The notes beneath the pieces are model-generated. The model saw only the letters and a program-made list of their open reading frames with translations, ran no database searches and was not told where the DNA came from. From a virus, in IMG/VR virus record IMGVR_UViG_3300042566_000696, positions 1 through 39,613 of that record: DNA of 39,613 nucleotides. One strand, written 5' to 3'. Positions within the stretch are counted from its first letter, which is position 1. Each line of letters starts with the position of its first letter. Position numbers and translations under genes: made by a program. Of the stretch, positions 1 to 7,376 are shown in pieces.

Positions 1-96
1 GATGAAAACTCCACCGATTGCACCAACACCCTGTGCTATAAAAGATAAATCATTCTCTCTAGTGAAAACACCAGGTGATACGATTTTTTCAGCCAT
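1..96 (-). CDS. tail sheath protein, N-terminal fragment (gp18-like), cut by window edge
   Basis: Only the first 32 codons are in the window. They read MAEKIVSPGVFTRENDLSFI and continue IAQGVGAIGGVFI-like. An N-terminal SPGV(F) followed by an Arg/Glu-rich turn and a GA-G-G-F stretch is the usual opening of phage contractile tail sheath proteins. The sheath polymer surrounds the tail tube and contracts at infection. The start is supported by an AAGGAG Shine-Dalgarno 9 nt upstream, the only clear one in the window, and by an ATATTTATA element further upstream. In T4, gene 18 follows 17; here it follows a fibre cluster, so order is rearranged. The call rests on 32 residues plus context. Confidence 0.72.
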   Translation of the reverse strand, partial: MAEKIVSPGVFTRENDLSFIAQGVGAIGGVFI

Positions 97-105
97 TTTT
101 AATTT

Positions 106-111
106 CTCCTT
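106..111 (-). promoter_or_regulatory. Shine-Dalgarno site of the tail sheath gene
   Basis: AAGGAG in the gene sense, 9 nt before the ATG at 96. It stands out because the other late genes here have AT-rich leaders without a purine-rich SD, as is common in Bacteroidetes and their phages. A strong site suits a very abundant structural protein. Confidence 0.7.
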
Positions 112-135
112 TTAATAATAATTTTTTTATCTTAA

Positions 136-144
136 TATAAATAT
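136..144 (-). promoter_or_regulatory. candidate late promoter element (ATATTTATA) before tail sheath
   Basis: Gene-sense ATATTTATA, 39 nt before the sheath start codon. It is one member of a family of near-identical elements before structural genes in this window, and its core TATATTTA fits a Bacteroidetes -7 box (TAnnTTTG). No -33 box is visible. Confidence 0.5.
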
Positions 145-173
145 ATAAGATTGTGATGAAAAGATATATTTGT

Positions 174-416
174 TTAGTTCTTTGGTGTAAATTCTCCAGT
201 ATCAATATCTAAATTACCTTCACCATATTCGGTTTGTATTTTAGCTAATAATTCTTTTTCTTCTAAACCAAATCTTTGGTATTGTTCTTGTAAATAGTTT
301 GTATCACGTTCTATTGTAGCTTTCTGAATTGCCAATTGCCCTAAAGCAATAACAATCTCATTAAAACTATCACGTAATTCAACAATTTTAGTTTTGTATT
401 CTTCTTTAATTTGCAT
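174..416 (-). CDS. small coiled-coil structural protein, function unknown
   Basis: An 80-residue protein that is almost entirely helical in character: heptad-like hydrophobics run from about residue 8 to 62 (IVELRDSF...IVIALGQLAIQ...LQEQYQRFGL...LLAKIQ), then a short acidic/polar tail. It has no membrane segment. It sits alone between the fibre cluster and the tail sheath gene with its own upstream ATATTTATA element, so a late virion or assembly role (fibre attachment or tail chaperone) is plausible. I do not recognise a named family. Confidence 0.7.
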   Translation of the reverse strand: MQIKEEYKTKIVELRDSFNEIVIALGQLAIQKATIERDTNYLQEQYQRFGLEEKELLAKIQTEYGEGNLDIDTGEFTPKN

Positions 417-441
417 AACTTTGTTGTTTATTTTATATATA

Positions 442-450
442 TATAAATAT
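442..450 (-). promoter_or_regulatory. candidate late promoter element (ATATTTATA) before the 80-aa coiled-coil gene
   Basis: Gene-sense ATATTTATA, 25 nt before the ATG at 416. The flank GAAAACTATATATTTATAT is identical to the copy at 37942-37950, 37 kb away in the window, which argues for selection rather than chance AT-richness. Confidence 0.6.
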
Positions 451-476
451 ATAGTTTTCTACTCAAACATTAAAAT

Positions 477-1301
477 TTAACCGATTTTTTCTTTAATTTC
501 TTCGATTTGTTTTTGTTGTTCTTTGATTGCTTCGATTAAAAGTGCTATTATCTTTTCGTATTGAACTGCAAGATAACCAGTGCTTCTTTCTACCACAATT
601 TCTGGTAATATTTCTTGTATTTCTTGTGCAATTACCCCAACATCTTTACCACTATGAGAATGTATTTCATCAAACCCCTCTTTCCAATCAAATGTATTAC
701 CACTAATTTTATTTATTTTAGATAATGCATCTACGATTGGTTCAATTTTTTCCTTTAATCTTCTATCGGATGTTTCAAATGCAGTAATATCACCCGTTGC
801 AGTAATTGCTCCTTGAACCGCTATACCACCTGTAAAAGTTCCGCCACCAAATGGGTTTCCAGTTGCTCCTTGAGGACCTGTTGGTCCCTGTCTTCCTTGT
901 GTACCATCTATTCCAGTTGGTCCTTGTCTACCTTGCGGTCCATCTGCTCCGTTTGAACCATTTGGTCCTTGATTACCTTGTGGGCCGGTTGAACCATTAT
1001 TACCATTTGGTCCTTGATTTCCTTGTGCTCCAGATGTTCCTGATGTGGCTGCGGTATAGGATGTACCATTAATAGTTAAAGGACCTGTAACGGATAAAGA
1101 ACCAGTAACACCCATTGAACCAGTTACTGAATGTATATCATCTAATGAGTTACCAAAATTGGATGAACCTGATACAGATGATTGAGTAACATAATATACG
1201 GATGTTGATATAATATATTGTTCAGCGGTAAGGTTTCCCTTTACCGTCAAACTACCAGTTATATTTAATGAGCCAGTAAGTGAACTGCTGTGTATTTCCA
1301 T
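477..1301 (-). CDS. collagen-like tail fibre with C-terminal S74 intramolecular chaperone
   Basis: This 274-residue fibre protein has four parts. Residues 1-85 carry repeated TGSL-x-(V/I)-TGS strands and a [14 protein letters not shown] module also found in two other fibres here. Residues 86-150 are collagen-like Gly-X-Y triplets (GPQG, GPNG, GRQG). A glycine-rich [13 protein letters not shown] linker follows. The last ~100 residues are a peptidase S74 chaperone: Ser-Asp-x-x-Leu-Lys, then GVIAQEI and a final helix [15 protein letters not shown]74 domains trimerise fibres and cut themselves off next to the Ser of that motif; Ser and Lys are intact here. The gene starts 2 nt after the giant fibre gene stops, so the two are probably co-translated. 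It lacks the RRG-type baseplate anchor, so it may attach to another fibre. Confidence 0.88.
   Translation of the reverse strand: MEIHSSSLTGSLNITGSLTVKGNLTAEQYIISTSVYYVTQSSVSGSSNFGNSLDDIHSVTGSMGVTGSLSVTGPLTINGTSYTAATSGTSGAQGNQGPNGNNGSTGPQGNQGPNGSNGADGPQGRQGPTGIDGTQGRQGPTGPQGATGNPFGGGTFTGGIAVQGAITATGDITAFETSDRRLKEKIEPIVDALSKINKISGNTFDWKEGFDEIHSHSGKDVGVIAQEIQEILPEIVVERSTGYLAVQYEKIIALLIEAIKEQQKQIEEIKEKIG
856..1044. repeat. collagen-like Gly-X-Y coding repeat
   Basis: Imperfect 9-nt repeats encoding Gly-X-Y triplets, mostly GPQ, GPN and GRQ. Pro is in the X position and Gln in the Y position. It creates long open frames on the opposite strand that are not genes. Confidence 0.85.
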
Positions 1302-1303
1302 TA

Positions 1304-4300
1304 TTAACTATTTTTTAATTTTTCTATTTCGTTTCTTAATTCTACAATTTGAGATTGTTGTTCTTTAATTGCTTCTATTAATACCGCAGTTAAACCTCTT
1401 TCTCTTACCGTTAAATATCCATTATCACCCATTCTTACTAATTGTGGGAATACTTGTTCTACTTCTTGTGCTATAACCCCTATATCTTTCTTAACACCCA
1501 TAAAGATTGCATGGATTGCTTTATCATTCCACTCATATTCGTATCCGTTCAATTCCATTACCTTATCTAATGCCCCAACGATTGGAGTTAGATTATCTTT
1601 TAACTGAATATCGGATGGTGTACCAAACGATGCAACATCTCCACTTGCTACAATTGAACCAGAAACTTGTAATCTATCAACCGTATTATCAGATGCAACA
1701 GGTCCTATTAATACATTAGTACCATTATCAGTAATTTGAGTTGCAGTTCCCAATGTAGTTGATGTTGCAAACTTAACTACTTTATTTGTAGTACCACTTA
1801 CACTTACTGTCCCACCAGTTGCAGATGTACCCGATGTACCACTTGCTCCTTGATTTCCTTGTGGACCGGTTGGTCCTTGTGCTCCACTCACACCAGATGT
1901 ACCAACGTTTCCTTGCGGTCCTTGTGGACCTGTTAAACCACTTGTACCACTTACACCCGATGTACCCGATGTACCATTTGCACCAGATGTTCCACTTAAA
2001 CCAGATGAACCATCTGCTCCACTAATACCTTGATTTCCTTGTGGTCCTTGAGCACCCTGTACTCCAGCTGCTCCATTTGTGCCAGATGTTCCACTACTTC
2101 CAAAGAAAGTACCATTTGCTCCACTTGTACCAGATGAACCCGATATACCCGTTCCTACACCAAATGTAAACATCGCATAACCATCTTTGGCTACACTAAA
2201 TGTTATTGTTGTTTGGTTTATAGAGTCTGATTTAATGCTTTCAGGTATTATTACATATCCATTAATATCATATACCTCTACGGCAGGGTATAAATTTCCT
2301 AAACCATGTGTTATTACCCAACTTGTATTTGCTACCGATTGTGTATGGGTATATGCCGAACCATTTGTTGTACCCGATGTACCAGTTGTACCCGAAGTAC
2401 CAGCTACACCTTCATTTCCTTGTGGTCCTTGAGCACCCTGTGCTCCCGATGTACCATTAGTACCATTTGTTCCATTAGTACCCGATGTACCTCCACTACC
2501 AGATGTACCATTTGTACCATTTGCTCCCGATGAACCATTCGAACCTGATGTGCCCGATGTGCCAGTTGTACCCGATGTACCATCTATACCAGTTGTACCA
2601 CTCGTACCACTAACTCCACTACTACCATCTGCACCCTGATTTCCTTGTGGTCCTTGATTACCTTGAGGTCCTTGATTACCTTGTGCTCCAGCCGTACCAG
2701 ATGTACCAGTTGTACCCGAAGTTCCAGTTGTACCTGAAGTACCACTTGCACCCTGATTTCCTTGCGGTCCTTCAATACCCTGTGTTCCGTTTACCCCTTG
2801 ATTACCTTGTGGTCCTTGATTTCCTTGCGTACCTTGATTACCTTGTGGTCCGAAATCTCCTTGTGTTCCTTGAAAACCCTGCGTACCCTCAATACCTTGA
2901 GGTCCAATATCTCCTTGAGGACCAGTTGAGCCCATATCTCCTTGCGGTCCTATATCACCCTGTGGTCCAATATCTCCTTGAGGACCAATATCGCCTTGTG
3001 GACCGGTTGAACCCATATCACCTTGTGGTCCAAAATCTCCTTGTGGTCCAATATCACCTTGCGGTCCAATATCTCCTTGAGGACCAGTCGAACCCATATC
3101 GCCTTGCGGTCCTATATCACCTTGCGGTCCAATATCTCCCTGCGGTCCAATATCTCCTTGTGGGCCAGTTGAACCATCATTTCCCTGCGGACCAATATCT
3201 CCTTGTGTACCCTGATTTCCTTGAGGCCCTTGATTACCTTGTGCTCCAGCCGTACCCGATGTACCATCCGTACCCGATGTACCAGATGTAGAACCGAATA
3301 CTCTATCTATTTGTTGTATATTTACAATTACAGATGGTGCTGCTGGTCTTGTTGGTGATGTTAGTTCACCATATGCTATTAATTTTACAGTAGTATCGTT
3401 TGATGCAAAGGCAAATTCAATATAATCACCCGCACTCAATTCTTCTATATACGAACAATATGGTAATACTTCTCCATCTGCCTCTATTATTTGTACCAAA
3501 CTAGTACTACCACTTACATTTTGTCCATTTTTCTTTAACCAAAAATAAACATCATCTGTTTGTGAAGATGTTTTTGTAAATTGTGGTGATATACTAATGT
3601 TATAAGTACCAGAATATGTTGCCGTTATTTGTGAGCCACTTACTAATGTAAATCCTTGTACTGAACCACTTTCATTAAATGTAATAATAGTTGCAGTATC
3701 TGCCGCAGTTACTGATTGAGATACATTTGATGAATACTCTGCTAAATAGTTTAATATAACAGGTGCGTTTACGCCAGATGTACCAGCCGTACCAGATGTT
3801 CCATTATTACCACTAGTTCCACTAGTACCAGTTGCACCTTGTGTTCCTAAAGGGCCTTCTCTACCTTGCACACCCTGAACACCTTGCACACCCTGTGGTC
3901 CTTGATTACCTTGTGTACCTTGATTACCTTGCGCTCCAGTTGCTCCTTGATTTCCTTGTGTACCTTGCGTTCCTTGCGTACCTTGCGCTCCTTGAGAACC
4001 AGTATCACCTTGATTACCTTGCGTACCTTGATTTCCTTGTGTACCTTGTGTTCCTTGTGTACCTTGAGTACCTTGCGTACCCTGATTTCCTTGCGGTCCT
4101 TGGTTTCCTTGTGAACCAATATCACCTTGATTTCCTTGCGTACCTTGTGTTCCTTGTGTACCTTGAGTTCCTTGCGTACCCTGCGTACCCTGTGTTCCTT
4201 GATTACCCTGTGAACCTATATCTCCTTGCGTACCTTGATTTCCTTGTGTACCTTGCGTTCCTTGTGTTCCTTGTACACCCTGCGTTCCTTGTGTACCTTG

Positions 4301-5014
4301 AACACCTTGTGTACCTTGATTTCCTTGTGGTCCTTGATTACCTTGAAAACCTTGCGTTCCTTGAGCCCCAGTATCACCTTGATTTCCTTGTGCTCCAGAT
4401 GTACCATTTGAACCAGCGGTGCCAGATGAACCATTTGTACCTGATGTTCCGGATGTTCCGGATGTGGCAGATGTACCAGATGTACCATTTGAACCAAATG
4501 TTCCTTGTGGACCAGTTGCTCCTTGAGGTCCCTGTGCTCCCAAAGGAACTGTCTTATATCCTATACGATTTTCAGAACTAGCATCAATAACTAAATAAGT
4601 ATCCGATGATACTGCTGGGATATTTTCTAAATATAAAAATGTATCTAACCAAACAGAACCTGTGAACTCATGTTTATCATCCGATGTATTACCAAATCTA
4701 GTTGAACCAGATGTCTGTAAAACGGAAGCAGATACGGTTGTTACATAATATTCGTTGGCTGTTAATCTACCACCAATAGTAACGTTGTTTGTAAATAATG
4801 CATTTGAAGCAGTTACATTTGCAGTAAGTTGTAAAGAACCAGTATTAGCACCCAATGTAACTAATACCACTTCACCACCAGTACCATCAGTACCGATTTC
4901 CATTGTATTTTTTGTGGTGTTTAAGTAGGGTTCACCTTGAGCCAAATAGCCATTACCTGTGTTTAGTTTATCACTTTGACTACCGCGTCTTATCTGAAAA
5001 GTTGTTACTGCCAT
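1304..5014 (-). CDS. giant collagen-like tail fibre with C1q-like domain and S74 chaperone
   Basis: This 1236-residue protein is the largest fibre here. Residues 1-55 form an anchor (FQIRRGSQ...LAQGEPYLNTT) shared with other fibres. Residues 56-157 carry TGS strands and the STRFGNTSDDKHEFTGSV module. Three collagen-like blocks (about 158-415, 575-885, 955-1070) consist of GTQ, GNQ, GPQ, GDI and GTS triplets. Between the first two lies a C1q/TNF-like jelly roll (417-573: YSGTYNISISPQF, VYFWLKKNGQ, AGDYIEFAF). Between the last two lies a short beta module (WVITHGLGNLYPAVEV). The C-terminus is an S74 chaperone with SDIQLK, IGVIAQEV and a final helix. Together this suggests a long trimeric stalk with internal knobs, acting in host recognition. 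A threonine/serine-rich GTSGTSG pattern offers many potential O-glycosylation sites. Two ATATTTATA elements lie upstream. Confidence 0.9.
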   Translation of the reverse strand: MAVTTFQIRRGSQSDKLNTGNGYLAQGEPYLNTTKNTMEIGTDGTGGEVVLVTLGANTGSLQLTANVTASNALFTNNVTIGGRLTANEYYVTTVSASVLQTSGSTRFGNTSDDKHEFTGSVWLDTFLYLENIPAVSSDTYLVIDASSENRIGYKTVPLGAQGPQGATGPQGTFGSNGTSGTSATSGTSGTSGTNGSSGTAGSNGTSGAQGNQGDTGAQGTQGFQGNQGPQGNQGTQGVQGTQGTQGVQGTQGTQGTQGNQGTQGDIGSQGNQGTQGTQGTQGTQGTQGTQGTQGNQGDIGSQGNQGPQGNQGTQGTQGTQGTQGTQGNQGTQGNQGDTGSQGAQGTQGTQGTQGNQGATGAQGNQGTQGNQGPQGVQGVQGVQGREGPLGTQGATGTSGTSGNNGTSGTAGTSGVNAPVILNYLAEYSSNVSQSVTAADTATIITFNESGSVQGFTLVSGSQITATYSGTYNISISPQFTKTSSQTDDVYFWLKKNGQNVSGSTSLVQIIEADGEVLPYCSYIEELSAGDYIEFAFASNDTTVKLIAYGELTSPTRPAAPSVIVNIQQIDRVFGSTSGTSGTDGTSGTAGAQGNQGPQGNQGTQGDIGPQGNDGSTGPQGDIGPQGDIGPQGDIGPQGDMGSTGPQGDIGPQGDIGPQGDFGPQGDMGSTGPQGDIGPQGDIGPQGDIGPQGDMGSTGPQGDIGPQGIEGTQGFQGTQGDFGPQGNQGTQGNQGPQGNQGVNGTQGIEGPQGNQGASGTSGTTGTSGTTGTSGTAGAQGNQGPQGNQGPQGNQGADGSSGVSGTSGTTGIDGTSGTTGTSGTSGSNGSSGANGTNGTSGSGGTSGTNGTNGTNGTSGAQGAQGPQGNEGVAGTSGTTGTSGTTNGSAYTHTQSVANTSWVITHGLGNLYPAVEVYDINGYVIIPESIKSDSINQTTITFSVAKDGYAMFTFGVGTGISGSSGTSGANGTFFGSSGTSGTNGAAGVQGAQGPQGNQGISGADGSSGLSGTSGANGTSGTSGVSGTSGLTGPQGPQGNVGTSGVSGAQGPTGPQGNQGASGTSGTSATGGTVSVSGTTNKVVKFATSTTLGTATQITDNGTNVLIGPVASDNTVDRLQVSGSIVASGDVASFGTPSDIQLKDNLTPIVGALDKVMELNGYEYEWNDKAIHAIFMGVKKDIGVIAQEVEQVFPQLVRMGDNGYLTVRERGLTAVLIEAIKEQQSQIVELRNEIEKLKNS
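1806..2150. repeat. collagen-like repeat block C of the giant fibre
   Basis: DNA repeat encoding Gly-X-Y triplets rich in GTS, GSS, GAN and GPQ. It lies between the WVITHGLG beta module and the S74 chaperone. Confidence 0.85.
2356..3294. repeat. collagen-like repeat block B of the giant fibre
   Basis: About 930 bp of 9-nt based repeats. A higher-order unit encoding GPQGDIGPQGDIGPQGDMGST recurs about three times in the middle, evidence of recent tandem duplication. The flanks are GTSGTTG and GNQGPQG triplets. Confidence 0.88.
3295..3766 (-). other. C1q/TNF-like jelly-roll domain inside the giant fibre
   Basis: A globular, non-collagen segment of about 157 residues flanked on both sides by Gly-X-Y triplets. 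The order of motifs (YSGTYNISISPQF, DDVYFWLKKNGQNV, LSAGDYIEFAFASND, PSVIVNIQQI) fits the C1q-like trimeric jelly roll often paired with collagen repeats in bacteria and phages. Such domains nucleate or cap the triple helix and bind ligands. The family call is from pattern memory. Confidence 0.65.
3770..4541. repeat. collagen-like repeat block A of the giant fibre
   Basis: About 770 bp of 9-nt based repeats, dominated by GTQG and GNQG triplets. Longer identical runs such as GTQGTQGTQGNQGDIGSQG recur, a sign of slippage or unequal recombination. The GC is higher than in the surrounding genes. Confidence 0.88.
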
Positions 5015-5035
5015 TATATTTGTATTTCTTTCTTA

Positions 5036-5044
5036 TATAAATAT
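5036..5044 (-). promoter_or_regulatory. candidate late promoter element (ATATTTATA), proximal copy, giant fibre
   Basis: Gene-sense ATATTTATA, 21 nt before the start of the giant fibre gene. This matches the usual spacing of the family. Confidence 0.55.
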
Positions 5045-5054
5045 CTATACATTG

Positions 5055-5063
5055 TATAAATAT
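5055..5063 (-). promoter_or_regulatory. candidate late promoter element (ATATTTATA), distal copy, giant fibre
   Basis: A second exact ATATTTATA, 10 nt upstream of the proximal one and just past the stop codon of the preceding gene. Only this gene has two copies. Confidence 0.45.
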
Positions 5064-5068
5064 TAGAT

Positions 5069-7360
5069 TTATAGGTTTTTAATTCTTATCACCGATGTAT
5101 AATTACCCCACACATCTGCCGTAAATTCATAATTAGATTTAGCTGGTAAACGGAATGTGAATGTATCTTTGGTATATCCGTTATTGAAACCATTGTAAAT
5201 CAATACTAATGCCTCTGTCCCATCTGCTGATAATTTATATCTACATATTGGTCTAGAACTATTGTAAAGTGATACTGGATAATTAGCAGTACCAGTTGTC
5301 CAGCTACCACCACCCAATGATAAATCAGGAACTAACCAATTAGTGTTTGCTGATATAATATCTTCGTTTTGTTTAGCGTGTAAGTACCCAATGTAAGCCC
5401 AATCCAATGAACTCTTACCTAACCACGTTGTATCACCCCATTTTGCATCAAATGCGTCATCACCTAATGAATTGTTTTCTCTATCTAAACGAGCAGTTCC
5501 AATTTCTTCTCCAACAACCGATTGATACCACATAAATAAACCATCCGCATAACACATTGACCAAACAGCCATAGCATTCATCAATGATGGGCAAACCTCA
5601 AGTCTGTTACGGTCAGTAAATCGTAATGATTTATTTATATTTACCTCTTTTCTTGCCATTCCAAAATCAGAACCTGCTATTGGTTCTTGTTTGTACCAAA
5701 AATAAGAAACTGCTAATCTATCGTGACTAGGTCCTAATAATTCATCTAATATTTTTTTAGTAATATCAGTATTATGTACAATTGAATAAACCTGAAATTC
5801 TTGTTTCATTCTCAATTGGTAATTTGTTACATAGTGGTATTTGTAATTTTGTATTGCACCTTTAAACCAAGGGTAATATACACCGGTTTGAGAATATGGA
5901 ATTGTTTCGTTTATATAATAATCGTGATAGTCCGAATATAATCTAGTAGATGTAATCGAATTTCCTGGTTCCATATCTTCCCAACCAAATCCCGGAGCAC
6001 TAATGTAACGAGATTGATAAATACCATTTCCATAATTTGAAAATTGAGGAACTACCCAATCAATATACAAAGGTACATTGTCATTTTTTAAACTTTGTGC
6101 TTTTGCTAATGCATTATTAAAACACGTATTCCAAACAGCCCCCGCTTCTTCAATAAATAGTGCAGGTGATAGGTGTTCAAAATCGTACTCAAAGTGTATG
6201 CAGTTAAATGGTACGGTTTCCACAAAATATCCTACCATTCTACCCGTTAAACCTTCGCCTTCAGTTCCACTTCCCCATGCAGTTGTCCATTGATATGGAT
6301 TTGCTTGTGCATATGTGTAAGTATATCCCCCACCACTATACGTCCAACTACTACGACTTGCCTCCGATACACCATGCGCTAATAATAATGCAGTTGTTCT
6401 ATGTTGCCACATTTCACTTAAATCTACTGTTGCAAAGTCTACACCCCAAGCATATGCTACTGCACCTCTAAAGACCAAATCACCATCAAAATGTAATTTC
6501 TTATCTTTTGGAATTTGTTGATTATACCCCCACTGTGTATTTACATCTGTTGATTCGCTTATACCTTTGTTTAATCGTGTAGATGTTCTTACCTCATGTG
6601 AACCTGTATATAATATATCCATCAAAGGTACAGCCATATCTACCCATTTTTTATCTGCTCCCTTTTCATTTTGTATAGGAGTAATATCAGGCATTCTTCT
6701 AAAATAAGATGGTCCATTATGAGTTACATCTGGTATCCAATAATCGGGTCTAAAAAAGTAAGTTTTATTTCCAACTATGTGTTGCCTATTTGCATCTGGC
6801 GCTAAATGGATAATAGCAGTTGTAGTATTAATACCATTACCATCTCCAACAAATGCGTTATTAGTGTACTGACCGGTAACTAATCGTAAATCATAACCTT
6901 TCATTGCCGATAAATCAACATTTGTAATAGAACTTGAGTTTAATGTACCCACATCAATTATCCATTTTTTATCATTATTATATGGTCGTGATGTCCAAAA
7001 AGCATCGGATAGTAATGAACCACTCAAAGATAAAGATGTACCACCTACACTTGCAGTATTTGCTATTAAATTATCACCATCCTTTAATCTATCCTCTGCC
7101 CAACTCACATCCGTACCTTGCATTAGCTCCTGTGGTTCACCTGTCATTTTACCATCATTTCCTAATGTAATATAATAAGTTAGATAGTTAGTAGGTACTA
7201 CATAGTTACCAGCCGAAGCAAGTGTTGTTTTTGCTTCGTTAGTATAAAATATTGTATTTAAATTCAAAGATGAATTACTTGCATACAATTTAACAGATGC
7301 ATTTTCTGCTCTTGGATTTGTAACTTTTGTTCTAGCGTCAATTAATGATGAATATGCCAT
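5069..7360 (-). CDS. large tail adhesin / possible glycan-active barrel protein (763 aa)
   Basis: Paralogue of the next gene upstream. Both begin MAYSS-x-I-x-A and share VTNPR, AGNYV(V/I)PT and LYAS in the first 70 residues, a likely attachment module. Both also share an Arg-Arg-Met-Pro motif near residue 225, a W/R-x-EP(I/V)AG(S/A)D motif near residue 570, an MCYADGLFMW-type segment, and a C-terminal beta-sandwich (KLSADGTEAL...WGNYTSVIRIKNL). The aromatic-rich core (residues ~230-680) with an invariant Glu and Asp resembles TIM-barrel glycosidases in general texture, so a surface-polysaccharide-binding or -degrading role is possible; I cannot name a family. The protein stops exactly after the TSVIRIKNL strand, whereas its paralogue has a further module. 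Start ATG lies 16 nt after the upstream stop. Confidence 0.82.
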   Translation of the reverse strand: MAYSSLIDARTKVTNPRAENASVKLYASNSSLNLNTIFYTNEAKTTLASAGNYVVPTNYLTYYITLGNDGKMTGEPQELMQGTDVSWAEDRLKDGDNLIANTASVGGTSLSLSGSLLSDAFWTSRPYNNDKKWIIDVGTLNSSSITNVDLSAMKGYDLRLVTGQYTNNAFVGDGNGINTTTAIIHLAPDANRQHIVGNKTYFFRPDYWIPDVTHNGPSYFRRMPDITPIQNEKGADKKWVDMAVPLMDILYTGSHEVRTSTRLNKGISESTDVNTQWGYNQQIPKDKKLHFDGDLVFRGAVAYAWGVDFATVDLSEMWQHRTTALLLAHGVSEASRSSWTYSGGGYTYTYAQANPYQWTTAWGSGTEGEGLTGRMVGYFVETVPFNCIHFEYDFEHLSPALFIEEAGAVWNTCFNNALAKAQSLKNDNVPLYIDWVVPQFSNYGNGIYQSRYISAPGFGWEDMEPGNSITSTRLYSDYHDYYINETIPYSQTGVYYPWFKGAIQNYKYHYVTNYQLRMKQEFQVYSIVHNTDITKKILDELLGPSHDRLAVSYFWYKQEPIAGSDFGMARKEVNINKSLRFTDRNRLEVCPSLMNAMAVWSMCYADGLFMWYQSVVGEEIGTARLDRENNSLGDDAFDAKWGDTTWLGKSSLDWAYIGYLHAKQNEDIISANTNWLVPDLSLGGGSWTTGTANYPVSLYNSSRPICRYKLSADGTEALVLIYNGFNNGYTKDTFTFRLPAKSNYEFTADVWGNYTSVIRIKNL

Positions 7361-7376
7361 ATTTTTATTTTAATTA

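Noticed and set aside
442-450. Reading TATAAATAT on the plus strand as a classical T4 late promoter firing rightward
   Set aside because: No plus-strand genes lie downstream of any copy, while spacing to minus-strand starts is regular. The minus-strand reading also fits the Bacteroidetes -7 box.
3770-4541. CRISPR-like look of the regular repeats
   Set aside because: The period is 9 nt, in frame with Gly-X-Y codons, with no unique spacers, no ~30-nt direct repeats and no cas genes.
2647-4581. Long plus-strand open frames opposite the collagen-like repeats
   Set aside because: They are shadows: GGN-rich triplet repeats give no stops on the opposite strand. Their translations are low-complexity (LDYLVLQ-like) and mirror the repeat unit.
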